Positions 18,545 to 19,546 of a stretch of DNA of 19,546 bases are shown piece after piece. This DNA is from Bremia lactucae (Eukaryota; Oomycota; Peronosporomycetes; Peronosporales; Peronosporaceae), in NCBI RefSeq assembly GCF_004359215.1, contig NC_090618.1, forward strand, positions 1,031,569 through 1,051,114. The letters run 5' to 3'. The stretch's first letter is position 1; each line of letters begins with the position of its first letter. Made by a program: the position numbers and the translations under genes. The notes below the pieces were generated by a model. The model saw only the letters and a list, made by a program, of their open reading frames with translations. It was not told the DNA's origin and made no database searches.

Positions 18545-18549
18545 TCGCG
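18545..18549. repeat. target-site duplication TCGCG, left copy
   Basis: Five bases directly outside LTR2 are identical to those outside LTR1 (1653-1657). Confidence 0.6.
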
Positions 18550-19116
18550 TGTAGGCGAACACGTCGTAATGCTGTGCTTAGGCACACACCCTAGCACAGC
18601 GAGGAAGCGGTTAAACCTGCTTCTCTTGCGTGCAGTGAGGTAGTTGTGGTGGGCGCGCAAGCGACCTCACCCAACACACTAAGAACTCTGGTAAAGTGTC
18701 GTCACGAGAGACGTAATCCGTCTCCTCGTGCACACTTACCAAGTAGGAAGTAGTTTTCAGACTGATTTATATTTTATAGAATTAAATACAAATACCTATT
18801 TTTACCAATTAAAATAACATCTCTATAGATATCATTTAATATGTATTGCGAGCGTATCTTTATAGATCACTCGCGTAACGGATGACGCTAGTCGTCATCA
18901 CGGATGACGCTAGTCGTCATCACGGATGACGCAGGGCGTCATCCCTCCTAATGTGAATGCACCCATGTGCATCACATACACAAGGGTTGGTCACAAATGT
19001 GCACCACACCCGAGTGTTGGGTCTAATTACAATTATTTTCGTAATTGACCATCCCCTTAAGTACCTAATGTACTTCATGGGGACTGTGTAACATTAGGGC
19101 AACTCTGCCCGTTACA
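18550..19116 (-). repeat. 3' LTR of minus-strand gypsy element (LTR2, 567 bp)
   Basis: Near-identical to LTR1 with scattered substitutions and small indels. A purine tract lies on its right (internal) side and no primer-binding site lies on its left, so it is a 3' LTR. It contains three 22-bp-spaced palindromic units (18881-18943). Confidence 0.92.
18881..18943. repeat. Three tandem GATGACG...CGTCATC palindromes in LTR2
   Basis: The units are 18881-18899, 18903-18921 and 18925-18943, with a period of 22 bp. Each has arms GATGACG/CGTCATC around a five-base loop (CTAGT in the first two, CAGGG-like in the third). TGACG cores resemble bZIP/CREB-type sites. LTR1 keeps only one and a damaged one. 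Confidence 0.85.
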
Positions 19117-19130
19117 CCATCCCCCTCTTT
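19117..19130 (-). other. gypsy polypurine tract next to LTR2
   Basis: The minus strand reads AAAGAGGGGGATGG directly before TGTAACGGGC. It fixes LTR2 as the 3' LTR of an element extending right. Confidence 0.85.
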
Positions 19131-19246
19131 AAGAACGAATTTACATTTTTAAATTCGACAGAGGAGAGAGGAACTGCGAGCAGCTTTACGCGCCGCTAGT
19201 TCACTCGGTCACTCTCGCGCACGTGTTTCTATACACGGCGCCCAAG

Positions 19247-19546
19247 ATGTCACCTAAAAGGGGCCACGTTGGTGGGTCGTTCGAAGACGCCCACTTAACC
19301 TCGCACTAAGCGCACGCGCCGCGTTATTTCGCCGGCCACGTCTAATGCCTTAGTCGGAACGCAGACAGCCACTGCGGCTGTCGCGTTAACAGGGCTAAAG
19401 GATCCATCCCACTTTAACAGTGAGGATGTTGATCCGTCGCTCATTGTCGACTACAATGAGTCGACACCGTTGCCGTCACCTCATAGTAGTGATGCGGACA
19501 ACGAGCTCATGAGGAGTGATGATGCGGCATTATTGCCCATCCAAAC
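19247..19546 (+). pseudogene. Open frame antisense to the right-edge gypsy element, runs off right edge
   Basis: It starts at ATG 19247 (MSPKRGHVGGSFEDAHLTSH, TAA at 19307). Coding then appears to continue in another frame, open from 19299 to the window end (82 codons: ALVGTQTATAAVALTG, then NSEDVDPSLIVDYNES and an acidic Ser/Pro-rich end). It runs opposite to the element and sits between the polypurine tract and where pol should end. This is the same place and direction as the antisense frame at 9252-8077, with a similar DPxLxVDY motif. No family recognised. Confidence 0.45.

Larger units (their letters stand above)
17927..18549 (+). pseudogene. Crinkler (CRN) effector, N-terminal half, cut by LTR insertion
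   Basis: CRN proteins are secreted host-translocated oomycete effectors that act mostly in the plant nucleus (established for the family). Here the ubiquitin-like header shows VALLYVIVGVAGDAFSV, then the translocation motif LQLFLAK at 18143-18163, and a DWL-like part. A frame shift near 18280 follows. The next frame gives ERPSDCQIHVLVVIPEQE (about 18310-18360), the conserved end of the CRN N-terminal region. No in-frame ATG precedes the header. After 18400 a short piece (AISGREPGFDV, about 18496-18530) could be the start of an HNH domain. The gene is cut at 18549 by an LTR. Its C-terminal half is probably at 1658-2147. Confidence 0.82.

Noticed and set aside
18881..18943. Regularly spaced palindromic repeats resembling a CRISPR array
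   Set aside because: The spacers are only 3 bp and identical in kind, the array lies inside an LTR, and the organism is a eukaryote.

Overview
The window looks like a transposon-rich, effector-bearing stretch of an oomycete genome, probably Peronosporales (Phytophthora or downy mildew type). The grounds are a Crinkler (CRN) N-terminal domain with an LQLFLAK motif and a HVLVVIPEQE-type end, short spliced introns, oomycete-style Ty3/gypsy gag and pol proteins, and a Ty1/copia element. Nothing bacterial is present. The species cannot be named from sequence alone. Almost all coding material is decayed. Only the gag at the left edge, the last 272 codons of one gypsy pol and parts of the copia polyprotein stay open for long.

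Layout, left to right. (1) 1-1652: 5' half of a minus-strand Ty3/gypsy element (gag running off the left edge, leader with primer-binding site, 5' LTR). (2) 1653-2147: decayed C-terminal part of a protein with an HNH-nuclease-like domain, starting exactly at the LTR edge. (3) 2148-3200: AT-rich, no recognised gene. (4) 3201-9398: plus-strand chromodomain-type gypsy relic (gag, protease, RT, RNase H, integrase, chromodomain), followed by a minus-strand open frame convergent with pol, then a polypurine tract and the start of a 3' LTR, cut off at an N (9399). (5) 9390-11704: minus-strand, intron-containing sodium:solute symporter (SSS) gene with several frame breaks. (6) 11956-17086: minus-strand Ty1/copia element with both LTRs. 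(7) 17087-17926: intergenic. (8) 17927-18549: CRN effector N-terminal half. (9) 18550-19546: 3' LTR, polypurine tract and 3' internal end of a minus-strand gypsy element of the same LTR family as (1).

The most striking structure is that (8), (9), (1) and (2) fit together as the parts of one CRN gene split by one gypsy insertion, but in circularly permuted order. The CRN N-terminal half ends in TCGCG at the 3' LTR, and the HNH-like C-terminal half begins with TCGCG after the 5' LTR. Both window ends lie inside element internal sequence. A tandem duplication of the locus, an extrachromosomal circle or a permuted assembly would each give this picture.

A second notable point is an apparent antisense gene between pol and the 3' LTR of the plus-strand gypsy element. 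The element at the right edge has a corresponding antisense open frame with a similar short motif.
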